Positions 46,107-57,038 of a stretch of DNA of 64,000 bases are shown piece after piece. The stretch lies in contig NZ_SLXQ01000016.1 of assembly GCF_004340875.1 (NCBI RefSeq), positions 1-64,000 of the forward strand. The letters are read 5' to 3'. Below the pieces are notes generated by a model. It saw only the letters and a program-made list of their open reading frames with translations, searched no databases and had not been told where the DNA came from. The stretch comes from Tamaricihabitans halophyticus (GTDB lineage: Bacteria; Actinomycetota; Actinomycetes; Mycobacteriales; Pseudonocardiaceae). Position numbers and translations under genes: made by a program. Position 1 is the stretch's first letter, and each line of letters opens with the position of its first letter.

Positions 46107-46787
46107 ATGACCGCTCCCACAAAGAGCCCGCGGCGGAGTACCCGGACTCGCTCGGCGCCCCGCGCGCCCGAGCGCCGTAAGCAGGAAACCGCGCCCGCGC
46201 GTACACCGCAGCGCGGTAACCGGTCCCGTTCCGCTGCGGCCGAGCGTGCGTACGCGCGCAGGGAACAGCGGATCGGTCGCTCGTCGACGGCGCGGCAGAA
46301 GGCGGCGGTACGTACCGGCAACGCCTCCCGTGCCTACTTCGTCGTGTTGATCATCGGTCTACTCGCAACCGGTGTGGCCGCGACGTTGTACTTCACCACG
46401 CAGGCGATCGCGGACTCCTACCGGTTGGAAACCGCGACCCAGGAGGCGAACGACCTGGCCGAGCGTGCCGAGATCCTGCAGCGGGACGTGACCCGCAAGG
46501 AGTCGCCGGCCGCGCTCGCCGAGCAGGCCCGCGAACTCGGCATGGTGCAGGGCGGTAACCCGGCGCGCATCGTGGTGGGGCCGGACGGCAAGGCGAAGGT
46601 GGTTGGCAAGCCGGAGCCCGCCTCCTCGGCATCCGCCAGCCAGGACAGCGGGGGCGGGGGTGGCACCGCGCTGGACCCTGAGCTCGCGCCGGAGCAGGCA
46701 GCAGGGCAGCAACAGTCCGAACACGCCCCACCGGGTACCGACAACGAACCCGATCAGCGGGGTGCCGAGGACACACGGCAGGAGTAG
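46107..46787 (+). CDS. ftsL: Cell division protein FtsL-like
   Basis: 226-aa bitopic membrane protein. Basic N-terminus of about 75 residues, one helix (AYFVVLIIGLLATGVAATLYF, about residues 76-97), a short heptad-like coiled coil (LETATQEANDLAERAEILQRD) with PAALAEQARELGMV, and an Ala/Pro/Glu-rich tail. The arrangement and position between rsmH and ftsI mark FtsL, which with FtsQ and DivIC-like proteins regulates FtsW-FtsI. Sequence conservation in FtsL is low, so position counts. GAGGTG precedes the ATG. Confidence 0.82.
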   Translation: MTAPTKSPRRSTRTRSAPRAPERRKQETAPARTPQRGNRSRSAAAERAYARREQRIGRSSTARQKAAVRTGNASRAYFVVLIIGLLATGVAATLYFTTQAIADSYRLETATQEANDLAERAEILQRDVTRKESPAALAEQARELGMVQGGNPARIVVGPDGKAKVVGKPEPASSASASQDSGGGGGTALDPELAPEQAAGQQQSEHAPPGTDNEPDQRGAEDTRQE

Positions 46788-46811
46788 CGGCAGGGAGCAG
46801 GAGGGGACCTG

Positions 46812-48734
46812 ATGGCACGAGCGCCGCAATCACCGGGCGGAAGGGCGAGACCCGGGTCCGCCGCGGGCGGCACCGGAGCGGTAGCCGCTAAGCGCGTCGG
46901 CGCGCAGAGCAAGCGCAATCCGCGGGTACGCTACGTGGTCACGCGAATCCTCCTGGTTTCCGCTCTGGTCGCGGCCGGGATCAAGCTGATCGAGGTCCAG
47001 GGGTTTCAGGCCGAAGCGCTGTCCGAACGCGCCGAGCGGCAGCGAACCACCGAAGTGGACATTCCAGCCGAGCGCGGGTCCATCATGGACAGAAACGGCG
47101 TCAAACTGGCCTTCAGTATGGAGGTCGTCACGCTGGCGTGGCGCCCCCAAGCGATGCGCGAACAGTGGGACAAGGAGGCGCGCACCGACCCGGAGGCGCC
47201 GGACTTCAACGAGCGCACCACCGAGATCGCCGATTACCTTGCCGAGGTACTCGGCGAGGCGATCGATCGGGACGAGATACTCGGAAAACTCCGCGAGGAC
47301 ACCACTTTCGTGTATCTCGTGGACAATGTCGAACCGACGAAGGCGCGCAAGATCACCGACCGGTTCCCCGAAATGGACACCGAGCAGCGCGCGCTGCGGG
47401 AGTACCCGGGTGGGCCGTTGGCGGCACATATCGTTGGTGCCGCGAACTGGCGCATGGACGACAAGGACGTTCGTAAGCACAATCTGCGCGGGCTCAGCGG
47501 GCTGGAAAGCGCCAGGGACAACGAGCTGTCCGGAACGCCTGGGCGCAAGTTGGTGGATACCGCCGAGGGGAACAGCAGCGTGGTGATTCCCGGTACCGAG
47601 CGGGATCTCCAGCCGGCCACCCCCGGCTCCGATATGGAGCTGACGATCGATTCGGACCTGCAGTACACCCTGCAGGATCAGCTCACCAGCTATGCGGAGA
47701 AGGCGCGGGCACGCAGTGCCAGCGCCGTGGTGATGGATGCCAAGACCGGCGAGGTCTACGCGCTCGCCAACGACAAGACCTTCGACCCGAACAACCTGGA
47801 AACCACGAACACGGACAACATGAACAATGTCGCCGTGACCACACCGTTCGAACCGGGTTCGGTAAACAAGGTCATTACGGCCGCGGCGGCGCTCGAGCAC
47901 GACATCACGACCCCGGAAGACGTGCATCAGGTTCCCGGCTCGATGCGTATCGCCGACCATGTGGTGAGCGACGCGTGGAGTCACGGCACGCTGCCGATGA
48001 CGACGACCGGAATCTTCGCCAAATCCTCGAATATTGGCACCTTGCAGCTTGCCCAGCAGGTCGGCGAGCAACGCTTCGCCGACCTGCTCGACAAGTTCGG
48101 CCTCGGCGAACGGACCGGTATCGGTCTGCCAGCCGAGAGCCCTGGATCGGTCCCGGCACAGAGTCAGTGGTCGGGCACTACCTTCGGCAACCTGCCCATC
48201 GGTCAGGGGCTGTCCATGACCGTGCTGCAGATGGCCGGGATGTACCAGGCGATCGCCAACGACGGGGTGCGTGTACCGCCGCGAATCGTGAAATCGACGA
48301 TAGGCCCCGGTGGTGACCGGGAGGAGACCCCGGAACCCAAGGGCACTCGGGTCGTCAGCCCGGATACCGCGAAGACCGTACGCGATATGTTGCGCGCGGT
48401 AGTACAGGACGAACCCACGCCGAACAACGGAACCGCTCCGGCGGCATCGGTAGAGGGTTACCAGATCTCCGGGAAGACCGGCACGGCACAGCAGGTCGAC
48501 CCGGCGACCGGAGCCTACAGCTCGGACAAGTACTGGATCACCTTCACCGGAATCCTGCCAGCGGATGACCCGCGGTTCGTCGTGGCGATCATGCTGGACC
48601 AGCCGGAAACCACCCTGCCGGAAGGCAGCTCGGCGGCGCCGCTTTTCCACGACATCGCGTCATATATGGCGCAGCGCTACCAGATTCCACTGTCCAAGAA
48701 GCCGAGCCCGACCGTGCCATTGGTACAGCAGTAG
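46812..48734 (+). CDS. ftsI: Septal peptidoglycan transpeptidase FtsI (PBP2b/PbpB)
   Basis: 640-aa class B penicillin-binding protein. N-terminal cytoplasmic tail and one membrane helix (VVTRILLVSALVAAGIKLI), PBP dimer domain with RGSIMDRNG, and transpeptidase domain: nucleophile S350 in EPGSVNK (SxxK), KSSN (SxN) and SGKTGTAQQ (KTG). It cross-links septal peptidoglycan with FtsW. Ribosome site GGAGGGGA precedes the ATG, 24 nt after ftsL. A long antisense frame over this gene is a codon-bias shadow. Confidence 0.93.
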   Translation: MARAPQSPGGRARPGSAAGGTGAVAAKRVGAQSKRNPRVRYVVTRILLVSALVAAGIKLIEVQGFQAEALSERAERQRTTEVDIPAERGSIMDRNGVKLAFSMEVVTLAWRPQAMREQWDKEARTDPEAPDFNERTTEIADYLAEVLGEAIDRDEILGKLREDTTFVYLVDNVEPTKARKITDRFPEMDTEQRALREYPGGPLAAHIVGAANWRMDDKDVRKHNLRGLSGLESARDNELSGTPGRKLVDTAEGNSSVVIPGTERDLQPATPGSDMELTIDSDLQYTLQDQLTSYAEKARARSASAVVMDAKTGEVYALANDKTFDPNNLETTNTDNMNNVAVTTPFEPGSVNKVITAAAALEHDITTPEDVHQVPGSMRIADHVVSDAWSHGTLPMTTTGIFAKSSNIGTLQLAQQVGEQRFADLLDKFGLGERTGIGLPAESPGSVPAQSQWSGTTFGNLPIGQGLSMTVLQMAGMYQAIANDGVRVPPRIVKSTIGPGGDREETPEPKGTRVVSPDTAKTVRDMLRAVVQDEPTPNNGTAPAASVEGYQISGKTGTAQQVDPATGAYSSDKYWITFTGILPADDPRFVVAIMLDQPETTLPEGSSAAPLFHDIASYMAQRYQIPLSKKPSPTVPLVQQ

Positions 48735-48816
48735 ACCGTTCTTTGGCGCTTAGCAAAGCCGGTCACCGGGCGAAAGCGGTGCCCTACTCCAACCGGGTTT
48801 AGCCACGCCGGTAGCC

Positions 48817-50427
48817 TTGCCAGCCGTGCGAGCCAAGCTTGAGGGCAAGGCCGTCTCCGCCCCGCCCCGTCCAACCCGGATTGAACCGGTGCCCATCGGC
48901 ACCCTGGTAGCTCGCGCGGATGCTCGGTTGGTGCCACCGGGGAACTCCGGCCAGGAAGCCAACTTCGGCCTGGAGGCCGTCGAGGAGCGCGTGACCGGCG
49001 CGACCCTGCGCGCTCAGCACGTACTGCCCGGAGATCTGTTCGCCGCCCTACCTGGCGCCAGGGCGCATGGCGCCGATTTCGCGGTGGATGCGCTTGCCGC
49101 GGGCGCGGCCGCGGTGCTGACCGATGAGGCGGGCGCCGCGCGCCCCGCTCTGCGGGACGCCGGCGTGCCCGTCCTGGTGCACCCCGACCCGCGCGGAGTA
49201 CTCGGCGAGATCGCGGCGTGGATCTACGGTGAGCCCTCCTTGCGGCTCGCCGTGCTCGGAATCACCGGCACATCCGGTAAAACCACCACGACCTATCTGC
49301 TCGAGGCAGGGCTGCGGGCGGCCGGATATCCCACCGGGTTGATCGGCACCGTGGAGACGCTGATCGCCGGACAGCGACTGAACAGCGCGTTCACCACCCC
49401 CGAGGCGCCCGACCTGCAGGCCCTGTTCGCGGTCATGGTCGAGCAGGGCGTGAGCCACGTGCCGATGGAGGTATCCAGCCACGCGCTTGCCCTCGGCAGG
49501 GTCAACGGCACCCGGTTCGCGGTCGGTGGGTTCACCAACCTTTCGCAGGACCACCTGGATTTCCACGCCGATATGGCGGACTATTTCGGCGCCAAGGCGC
49601 TGCTCTTCGACGGCAGGTCCACCACCGAGGTGGTGTGCACCGATCAGGAATGGGGCACCCGACTCGTCCGGCCGCACACCATCACGGTGGCCACGACGCA
49701 CGCGGCGGACTGGACGGCGAGCGATATCCGCAGCACCCCGAGCGGCAGCCAGCACTTCGTACTACATGGTCCGGATGGCTTCCGGCAGCCCGCCGAGCTG
49801 CCGCTGCCTGGCTCGTTCAACATCGCCAACGCGCTACTGGCCGCCGCGGCGCTGCACGAGGTTGCCGTGCCGGCCGAGGCGATCGTCGCCGGACTGGCCA
49901 GCGTCGCGGTGCCTGGCCGGATGGAACGAATCGACCTGGGCCAGGATTTCACCGCCGTGGTCGACTACGCGCATAAACCAGCCGCGGTCTCCGGTGGCTT
50001 GGACGCGATCAGGGCCCGCAGTTCCGGCCGGTTGATCGTCGTGCTCGGCTGTGGCGGGGACCGGGACACCGCGAAACGGCCGCAGATGGGCGAAGCCGCG
50101 GCGCGTCGCAGTGATCTGCTGATCGTCACCGACGACAATCCTCGCAGCGAGGACCCCGCCGAGATCCGGGCCGCGATGCTGGCCGGCGCCGAGTCGGTGC
50201 CGGCGGGTCAACGCGGTGAGGTGCTCGATATCGGGGACCGCAGAAGCGCGATTGCCATGGCGGTACGGCAGGCCGCGCAGGGCGATGTGGTGATCATCGC
50301 GGGGAAGGGGCACGAGACCGGTCAGGAGATCGCCGGCGTCGTGCACCCGTTCTCCGATCGGGACGAGTTGGAGGCCGTCATTAGGGCGCGGTTGGAACTG
50401 GACACTCCGGGTGAGGTGCGGGCATGA
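48817..50427 (+). CDS. murE: UDP-MurNAc-tripeptide synthetase MurE
   Basis: 536-aa Mur ligase. ATP loop LGITGTSGKTTTTYLLE, central MEVSSHALALGRV and LSQDHLDFHADM, C-terminal VVDYAHKP, and DNPRSEDP, the motif for binding meso-diaminopimelate, so m-DAP is added to the stem peptide. The start is TTG at 48817 or GTG at 48826; neither has a strong ribosome site, and the gap to ftsI is 82 nt. The stop overlaps the murF ATG (ATGA). Confidence 0.92.
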   Translation: MPAVRAKLEGKAVSAPPRPTRIEPVPIGTLVARADARLVPPGNSGQEANFGLEAVEERVTGATLRAQHVLPGDLFAALPGARAHGADFAVDALAAGAAAVLTDEAGAARPALRDAGVPVLVHPDPRGVLGEIAAWIYGEPSLRLAVLGITGTSGKTTTTYLLEAGLRAAGYPTGLIGTVETLIAGQRLNSAFTTPEAPDLQALFAVMVEQGVSHVPMEVSSHALALGRVNGTRFAVGGFTNLSQDHLDFHADMADYFGAKALLFDGRSTTEVVCTDQEWGTRLVRPHTITVATTHAADWTASDIRSTPSGSQHFVLHGPDGFRQPAELPLPGSFNIANALLAAAALHEVAVPAEAIVAGLASVAVPGRMERIDLGQDFTAVVDYAHKPAAVSGGLDAIRARSSGRLIVVLGCGGDRDTAKRPQMGEAAARRSDLLIVTDDNPRSEDPAEIRAAMLAGAESVPAGQRGEVLDIGDRRSAIAMAVRQAAQGDVVIIAGKGHETGQEIAGVVHPFSDRDELEAVIRARLELDTPGEVRA

Positions 50428-51923
50428 AGACGATGAGCCTCGCGGAGATCGCCCGCGCGGTCGGTGGCCGGCTGCATCGCGCGGATGGTACCGAGCTGGT
50501 CAGCGGCGGTGTCGAATTCGACTCCCGGGCGATCGGTGCCGGTGATCTGTTCGTCGCCATCCCGGGCGAACGGGTGGACGGACACGATTACGCGGCCGGC
50601 GCCGTTGCCGCCGGCGCCGTTGGGGTACTTGCCGCGCGCGAGGTGGACGCCCCAGCCGTGATCGTGCCGCCGCGGACGGGAGAGCACTCCAGCGCCTACG
50701 CGCTGGCCGGCGACAGCGATGGATCTGGCGCCGCGGTACTCGCTGCCTTCGGCGCGCTGGCCAGGCATGTGGTCGACGAACTGGGCGCCCACGAATCGCC
50801 GGGGCTCACCGTGGTCGGGCTCACCGGCTCGGCGGGCAAAACCACGACCAAGGACCTGCTCGCCCAGCTGCTCGGGCGGATCGGCCCCACCGTCGCGCCG
50901 CCGGGGTCGTTCAACAACGAACTCGGCCACCCGTGGACCGTGCTGCGTGCCGATGAACACACCAGGAACCTGGTGCTCGAGCTGTCCGCGCGCGGCTCGG
51001 GGCATATCGCGGAACTCTGCCGGATCGCCCCACCCCGGATCGGGGTGGTACTCAACGTCGGCACGTCGCACCTGGGCGAGTTCGGTTCCCGCGAGGGTAT
51101 CGCCGCGGCAAAAGGTGAGCTGGTCGAGTCGCTTCCGGCCGCCGAGGACGGTGGTGTCGCGGTGCTGAACGCGGACGATCCGCTGGTCGCGGAGATGGCC
51201 GCGCGTACCGCCGCAAGGGTCGTGCTCTTCGGAGAGCATCCGGACGCGCGGGTACGGGCGACGGAACTCGAACTCGACGACGCGGCCCGACCCAGCTTTC
51301 TGCTGCATGCCGCCGGTGTCCACGCGCCGGTTCAGCTGCCGCTGCACGGCGCGCATCAGGTGGCCAACGCGCTCGCCGCCGCCGCCGTGGCACTCGAACT
51401 CGGGATGAGCGTGCCGGACACCGCGGCCGCGCTGTCCGCGGCGGCCCCGGTGTCCGGCAAGAGAATGCAGGTCAGCACCAGGGCGGATGGGGTCACGCTG
51501 ATCAATGACGCGTACAACGCGAGCCCGGAGGCGGTGCGTTCGGCGTTGAAATCGCTTGCCACGATGTCGCGTGCGGGCGAGGGCCGACGTTCCTGGGCCG
51601 TGCTCGGCCCGATGAGCGAGCTCGGTGACCAGGCGGCGGAGGTACACGACGAGATCGGCCGGCTCGCCGTGCGGTTGGACATCAATCGCCTGGTAGTGGT
51701 CGGCGAGCAGGCAAAGCCACTGCATCAAGGGGCCTGTCTGGAAGGTTCATGGGGAGAGGAGTCGGTGCTGGTGCCGGACGTGGACGCGGCCGTGCGGCTG
51801 CTCGCCGAGCAGCTGCGGCCGGGGGACGTGGTGCTGGTCAAGGGCGCGAACGCGTTCGCGCTGTGGCGGATCGCCGATGCGCTGCTCGCCGAGCCGACGT
51901 CGATCGGTGGTGCGGCTAGATGA
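50424..51923 (+). CDS. murF: UDP-MurNAc-pentapeptide synthetase MurF
   Basis: 499-aa Mur ligase adding D-Ala-D-Ala. Features: N-terminal [32 protein letters not shown] loop [31 protein letters not shown], and [14 protein letters not shown]. It overlaps murE and mraY by four bases each, indicating coupled translation. ATG at 50424 or at 50433 could be used. Confidence 0.93.
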   Translation: MKTMSLAEIARAVGGRLHRADGTELVSGGVEFDSRAIGAGDLFVAIPGERVDGHDYAAGAVAAGAVGVLAAREVDAPAVIVPPRTGEHSSAYALAGDSDGSGAAVLAAFGALARHVVDELGAHESPGLTVVGLTGSAGKTTTKDLLAQLLGRIGPTVAPPGSFNNELGHPWTVLRADEHTRNLVLELSARGSGHIAELCRIAPPRIGVVLNVGTSHLGEFGSREGIAAAKGELVESLPAAEDGGVAVLNADDPLVAEMAARTAARVVLFGEHPDARVRATELELDDAARPSFLLHAAGVHAPVQLPLHGAHQVANALAAAAVALELGMSVPDTAAALSAAAPVSGKRMQVSTRADGVTLINDAYNASPEAVRSALKSLATMSRAGEGRRSWAVLGPMSELGDQAAEVHDEIGRLAVRLDINRLVVVGEQAKPLHQGACLEGSWGEESVLVPDVDAAVRLLAEQLRPGDVVLVKGANAFALWRIADALLAEPTSIGGAAR

Positions 51924-53011
51924 AGAACATCATGTTCGCCGCCGCGGCGGCACTAGTGGTGTCCATCCTGTTCACGCCGTATCTGATTCGGCTGTTCTCT
52001 CGCCAGGGCTTCGGGCAGGAGATCAGGGAAGAGGGACCACAGGGGCATGCCTCCAAGCGCGGCACCCCCACCATGGGCGGCGTCGCGATCATCGTCGCGA
52101 TGTGGGTCGGGTACCTCACCGCGCATCTGATCGGCGGTCTCACCTCGGAGGATTCGCAGCCACCCACCGCATCCGGCTTGCTGGTGCTGTTCCTGACCAC
52201 CGGGCTGGGCATCGTCGGGTTCCTCGATGACTTCATCAAGATCCGTCGGCAGCGCAACCTGGGGCTGAACAAGACCGCGAAGATGGTCGGCCAGCTCGTG
52301 GTCGCCGTGACCTTCGCGATTCTGGCGCTGCAGTTTAAGAATGACCGCGGGCTGGCGCCGGCCTCGGTGAACCTGTCCTTCGTCCGGGATATCTCACTGA
52401 TCTCGTTCGGCACCATCGGGTTCATCGTGGTCTGCTACGTCATCGTGTCCGGCTGGTCGAACGCGGTGAACTTCACTGACGGCCTGGACGGACTGGCCGG
52501 TGGCGCGGCCGCGATGGTGCTCGGTTCGTATGTGGTGATCAGCTTCTGGCAGTTCCGCTACGACTGCGCCAACCCCAATCCGCAGCTCGGCTGCTACGAC
52601 GTGCGAGATCCGCTGGACCTGGCGTTGGTCGCCGCCGCGGCCATGGGCGCCTGTATCGGGTTCCTCTGGTGGAACGCGGCGCCCGCGAAGATCTTCATGG
52701 GGGACACCGGTTCGCTCGCGCTCGGTGGCCTGGTCGCCGGCCTGTCGATGCTGACCCGGACCGAACTGCTGATGATCGTGATCGCCGGTCTGTTCATGGT
52801 CGAGATGATGTCGGTGGTGCTGCAGATCGGGGTGTTCCGGACGACCCGCCGACGATTGTTCCGGATGGCGCCGTTCCATCATCATTTCGAACTGGCCGGC
52901 TGGGCGGAAACCACGGTGATCATCCGGTTCTGGCTGCTTTCGGCGATCTGTTGTGGCTTCGGCCTCGTGCTGTTCTATAGCGAGTGGCTCGCCGCGGTAG
53001 GTGGCGCGTGA
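51920..53011 (+). CDS. mraY: Phospho-MurNAc-pentapeptide translocase MraY
   Basis: 363-aa integral membrane enzyme with about ten helices that makes lipid I from UDP-MurNAc-pentapeptide and undecaprenyl phosphate. Conserved: [31 protein letters not shown] (catalytic Asp pair region), [15 protein letters not shown], and [29 protein letters not shown] close to the end. Overlaps murF (ATGA) and murD (GTGA). Confidence 0.95.
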   Translation: MKNIMFAAAAALVVSILFTPYLIRLFSRQGFGQEIREEGPQGHASKRGTPTMGGVAIIVAMWVGYLTAHLIGGLTSEDSQPPTASGLLVLFLTTGLGIVGFLDDFIKIRRQRNLGLNKTAKMVGQLVVAVTFAILALQFKNDRGLAPASVNLSFVRDISLISFGTIGFIVVCYVIVSGWSNAVNFTDGLDGLAGGAAAMVLGSYVVISFWQFRYDCANPNPQLGCYDVRDPLDLALVAAAAMGACIGFLWWNAAPAKIFMGDTGSLALGGLVAGLSMLTRTELLMIVIAGLFMVEMMSVVLQIGVFRTTRRRLFRMAPFHHHFELAGWAETTVIIRFWLLSAICCGFGLVLFYSEWLAAVGGA

Positions 53012-54471
53012 CGATGCGCGCTGGCCTGGGGCTGGCCGGTAGACGGGTACTGGTGGCCGGGGCCGGGGTATCCGGGCGCTCGGCAGCCGCGGCGCTGCAC
53101 CAACTCGGCGCCGTGGTGACGGTGACCGACGCCAGCGCCGAGCGCCTCGACGAGCTGGCTGAACTGGCGGCTGGCGGCGTCGAGTTGTGTCCCGGGTTGA
53201 CCGCGCCGCCGAGCGATACCGACCTGGTGGTGACCAGTCCTGGGTGGCGCCCCGATTCGCCCGTGCTGGTTGCGGCGGCGCGGGCGGGTATCGAGGTGAT
53301 CGGCGAGGTCGAGCTGGCACTACGGCTGGCCGCCGCATCGCCGACACCGCCGAGCTGGCTGGCGGTGACCGGGACGAACGGCAAAACCACCACCGTCGGC
53401 ATGCTGGCCGCCATCCTGCGCGCCGCCGGCGTGGACGCCGCGGCCTGCGGCAATATCGGCCTGCCGGTGATCGACGCGGTACTCGGTGGGCATGCCGTGC
53501 TTGCCGTCGAGCTGTCCAGCTTCCAGTTGCACTGGCAGCGTTCGCTGCGGGCGCACGCGGCGGTCGTGTTGAACGTGGCTGAGGATCACCTGGACTGGCA
53601 CGGCACCCTCGAGGCCTACGCGGCCGATAAGGGTGCCATCTACGCGGGCGCGCGCTACCGGCTGATCAACCTGGACGAGCCCTACTCGGTGCGGCTGGCC
53701 GAGCTGGCGGACGGCGAACCGGTCGGCTACACGGTTGGTGTGCCCGCGGCGGGACAGTTGGGCGTCCAGGACGATCAGCTGCTCGATCGCGCCTTCCGCG
53801 ACGGTGCGGACACCGAAGGCGCGGGCACCGTACTGGCCGAAGTGGCCGACGTGCGCCCCGTTGGGCCGCACAACCTGTCCAACGCGCTGGCCGCCGCGGC
53901 TCTCGCGCGTGCCTACGGTGTCCAACCGAGCGCCGTCAGGGACGGCCTCCGCGCCTACCAGCCGGAGGCGCACCGGGCGGTGTTGATCGCCGAGCGGGAC
54001 GGGGTCCGCTACATCGACGACTCGAAAGCCACCAATCCACACGCGGCCGCGAGTTCACTCAGCGCGCATGACGGGGTGGTCTGGATCGCTGGCGGGCAAC
54101 TCAAGGGTGCCTCGGTCGACGCGCTTGTCGCCGAAGTCGCCAGTCGGCTACACGGTGTAGTCGTGTTGGGTGTGGATCGCGGCACGATTGCCGCAGCCGT
54201 TGCGCGACACGCGCCCGATGTGCCGGTCCACACGGTCGATCCGGGTGACGATGAGGCCATGACTGCGGCAGTAGGCGCGGCCCGCGCTATGACCCGTCCT
54301 GGTGACGTGGTACTGCTCGCGCCAGCGGGAGCCTCCTTCGACATGTTTCGTAGCTACGGCGACCGGGGCGCGAAGTTCGTTGCGGCGGTACACGCGCAGC
54401 TGGGGATATCCGAACACGGGGATGAGCACGCCCCGGACGAGCCAGTACGGGGTGGAAGGGCAGGGTCGTGA
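53008..54471 (+). CDS. murD: UDP-MurNAc-L-Ala:D-Glu ligase MurD
   Basis: 487-aa Mur ligase. N-terminal [24 protein letters not shown] loop [37 protein letters not shown], and [26 protein letters not shown]. The GTG at 53008 lies in a GTGA overlap with the mraY stop; ATG at 53014 is an alternative. The stop overlaps ftsW (GTGA). Confidence 0.93.
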   Translation: MTMRAGLGLAGRRVLVAGAGVSGRSAAAALHQLGAVVTVTDASAERLDELAELAAGGVELCPGLTAPPSDTDLVVTSPGWRPDSPVLVAAARAGIEVIGEVELALRLAAASPTPPSWLAVTGTNGKTTTVGMLAAILRAAGVDAAACGNIGLPVIDAVLGGHAVLAVELSSFQLHWQRSLRAHAAVVLNVAEDHLDWHGTLEAYAADKGAIYAGARYRLINLDEPYSVRLAELADGEPVGYTVGVPAAGQLGVQDDQLLDRAFRDGADTEGAGTVLAEVADVRPVGPHNLSNALAAAALARAYGVQPSAVRDGLRAYQPEAHRAVLIAERDGVRYIDDSKATNPHAAASSLSAHDGVVWIAGGQLKGASVDALVAEVASRLHGVVVLGVDRGTIAAAVARHAPDVPVHTVDPGDDEAMTAAVGAARAMTRPGDVVLLAPAGASFDMFRSYGDRGAKFVAAVHAQLGISEHGDEHAPDEPVRGGRAGS

Positions 54472-55898
54472 CCATCACGTCCCGAGCGGACGGGCGTGAC
54501 CAGAGCGGCGAGGACGAGTCGGGTGGCCGGAAGGCGCGGCGTTCGAAGGCGAAGCGCGACCGCTCCAAGAGGTCCTGGCTGATCGCGATACGTACCGCGC
54601 TGACCGCGTGGCTCGGCCGCCCGCTGGCCTCGTTTCACCTGATCATGGCGATCTGTGGGTTGCTGGCCGGGCTCGGCCTGATCATGGTGCTTTCCGCCTC
54701 GTCGGTCTCCTCGTATGACGGGGACGGTTCCTCGGTGTACGCGCTGTTCGGCAAGCAGGCGATGTTCGTCGGTATCGGTGCCGTGCTGTTCTGGTTCGGC
54801 GTGCGGATCCCGTTGCCCCGCATCCGGCGGCTCAGCGGCCCGGGCATGCTTGTCGTCGTCGTGCTGCTGATCGCGGTGCTCACACCGCTCGGCACCTTCG
54901 TCTACGGGGCGCGGCGCCAACTGGACCTGGGGCCGTTGTCCGTTCAGCCGGTGGAGCTGGCCAAGCTCGGCCTGGCGCTGTGGGGCGCGCATGTGCTGAT
55001 CTCCAAACAGGCGATGTTGCACCGGTGGCGCCATCTGCTCGTCCCGGTCGTCCCGGTCGCGCTGCTGCTGTTCGGTCTGGTGATGATGCAACCCGACCTA
55101 GGCAGTACGGTCAGCCTCGGCGTGGTACTGATCGCGCTGCTCTGGTTCGTCGGCGCGGCCGGTCGACTATTCGCCACGATCTTCCTCGCCGCGCTGGGCG
55201 GCATCGTGGTGCTCGCGTTGGGTGAGCAGTACCGACTGGCCAGGATCGTCAGCTTCCTGAATCCGGATACCGCGGACCCCGCGGCGCGTTATCAGGCCGA
55301 TCAGGCACAGTTCGCGCTCGCCGACGGTGGACTGTTCGGCCAGGGCCTCGGGCAGGGCGGTTCCAAGTGGAACTACCTGCCGAACGTGCATCACGACTTC
55401 ATCTTCGCCCTGATCGGCGAGGAGCTGGGCTTTGTCGGTTCGATGGTGGTGCTCGGGCTGTACGCGGCACTGGCGATCGTCGGGCTGCGGATCGCGCTGC
55501 GCAACGTGGACCCATGGATCCGGGTGGTCGCCGGTACGCTGACCGTCTGGCTGGTCTCGCAGGCCGCGATCAACATCGGCTACGTGGTCGGCCTACTGCC
55601 GGTCACTGGTATCCCGCTGCCACTGATTTCGTATGGTGGCACCTCGGTAGCGGTCACCATGCTGGTGTTCGGGATCCTGGCGAACTGCGCGCGACATGAG
55701 CCGGAATCGGTCGCCGCGCTGCGCTCGCAGGGCCCCGGTCGGTTCGGCAAGCTCCTGCGGCTGCCCGCGCCGGAGCCGTACCGACCGCCACCCGAGCGCC
55801 GCAAGGCACCCCGGCGGTCGCCCGCGCCCGCCGGTAACCGCACACCGCCGGCCAGGTCGAAGACCGGGGGAGGGCACGGCCGGCGGCCGCGTCGATGA
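54468..55898 (+). CDS. ftsW: Septal peptidoglycan polymerase FtsW
   Basis: 476-aa SEDS-family polymerase with a charged N-terminal tail (about 40 residues), ten predicted helices and a long Pro/Arg-rich cytoplasmic C-terminus. Signature segments: YGARRQLDLGPLSVQPVELAKLGL, MQPDLGST, FLNPDTADPAARYQADQAQ, IGEELGFVGS, and LPLISYGGTS. Works with FtsI at the septum. Starts inside the murD stop, and murG follows after 30 nt with GGAGGA. Confidence 0.94.
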   Translation: MTITSRADGRDQSGEDESGGRKARRSKAKRDRSKRSWLIAIRTALTAWLGRPLASFHLIMAICGLLAGLGLIMVLSASSVSSYDGDGSSVYALFGKQAMFVGIGAVLFWFGVRIPLPRIRRLSGPGMLVVVVLLIAVLTPLGTFVYGARRQLDLGPLSVQPVELAKLGLALWGAHVLISKQAMLHRWRHLLVPVVPVALLLFGLVMMQPDLGSTVSLGVVLIALLWFVGAAGRLFATIFLAALGGIVVLALGEQYRLARIVSFLNPDTADPAARYQADQAQFALADGGLFGQGLGQGGSKWNYLPNVHHDFIFALIGEELGFVGSMVVLGLYAALAIVGLRIALRNVDPWIRVVAGTLTVWLVSQAAINIGYVVGLLPVTGIPLPLISYGGTSVAVTMLVFGILANCARHEPESVAALRSQGPGRFGKLLRLPAPEPYRPPPERRKAPRRSPAPAGNRTPPARSKTGGGHGRRPRR

Positions 55899-55928
55899 GG
55901 ACAGGCAACGCACAACAGGAGGATCGCG

Positions 55929-57038
55929 GTGAGTAACCACTCCGACGCCCCCGCGCGCCAGGGGCCCTGCGTCGTGGTGGCAGGAGGTGGTACGGCTGGG
56001 CATATCGAGCCCGCGCTCGCGCTCGCGGACGCGGTTCGCCGGCAGCGTCCCGACGCCAGGGTGATCGCGCTCGGTACCGAGCGCGGACTGGAGAGCCAGC
56101 TGGTACCCACCAGGGGTTATCCGCTCGAGCTGATCCCGCCTGTGCCGATGCCCCGCAAGCCCACCCCAGAGCTACTGCGCCTGCCGCTGCGGGTGCGCGA
56201 TTCGGTCCGGCGCACCCGTGAGGTGCTCGACCGGGTCGGCGCCGATGTGGTCGTCGGATTCGGCGGGTACGTATCGCTGCCCGCCTACCTTGCCGCGCGG
56301 GGCCGGACGCCGATCGTGGTGCACGAGGCGAACGCGAAGGCGGGGCTGGCCAACAAGATCGGCGCGCGGTTCGCCAGTAAGGTGGCCGCCGCGACGCCCG
56401 ACAGCGGACTGCCCGGCGCACAGGTGATCGGCATCCCACTGCGCGAGTCAATCACCACATTGGACCGCGCGGCGCTGCGCGCCGAAGCGCGTGAACACTT
56501 TGGACTCGATCCGCAAGCGCCGACCTTGCTGGTATTTGGTGGTTCGCAGGGAGCTCGCTCGCTGAACACCGCGGTATCCGGCGCGGCCAAGGAGCTGGCC
56601 GCGGCCGGGATCGGTGTACTGCACGCGCATGGCCCCAAGAACACGCTGGCGGTGCAGGAGTTCGCCGGGCCGGCTTATGTACCTGTGCCCTACCTGGAGC
56701 GGATGGATCTCGCCTACGCCGCCGCCGACGCCGTGGTGTGCCGCAGCGGCGCGATGACGGTGGCCGAGATCGCCGCCGTCGGGTTGCCCGCGGTATTCGT
56801 ACCGCTGCCGCACGGCAATGGTGAACAGGAACTCAACGCGCGTCCGGTGGTGGACGCGGGAGGTGCGCTGCTGGTCGCCGACGCACAGTTGAGTACGGAC
56901 TATGTGGCGGACCGGGTGGTGCGGCTGCTGACCGACGAGGCGGCGCGGCTGGCGATGTCCGAGGCCGCGCAGGGCATTGGTCATCGGGAAGCGGACAGCG
57001 TGTTGGCCGAGATGGTGCTGGATGTGGCGGGAAAATGA
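55929..57038 (+). CDS. murG: Lipid II synthase MurG
   Basis: 369-aa GT-B glycosyltransferase that adds GlcNAc to lipid I at the inner membrane face. [51 protein letters not shown] and [22 protein letters not shown] with [17 protein letters not shown] are diagnostic. GTG at 55929 has GGAGG upstream. The stop overlaps murC (ATGA). Confidence 0.94.
   Translation: MSNHSDAPARQGPCVVVAGGGTAGHIEPALALADAVRRQRPDARVIALGTERGLESQLVPTRGYPLELIPPVPMPRKPTPELLRLPLRVRDSVRRTREVLDRVGADVVVGFGGYVSLPAYLAARGRTPIVVHEANAKAGLANKIGARFASKVAAATPDSGLPGAQVIGIPLRESITTLDRAALRAEAREHFGLDPQAPTLLVFGGSQGARSLNTAVSGAAKELAAAGIGVLHAHGPKNTLAVQEFAGPAYVPVPYLERMDLAYAAADAVVCRSGAMTVAEIAAVGLPAVFVPLPHGNGEQELNARPVVDAGGALLVADAQLSTDYVADRVVRLLTDEAARLAMSEAAQGIGHREADSVLAEMVLDVAGK

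Noticed and set aside
46830-48650. 606-codon open frame antisense to ftsI
   Set aside because: It mirrors the third-position GC bias of ftsI, has no family likeness and would lie fully across an essential gene.
50322-51728. 468-codon open frame antisense to murF and the murE end
   Set aside because: Codon-bias shadow; no recognisable motif or ribosome site.
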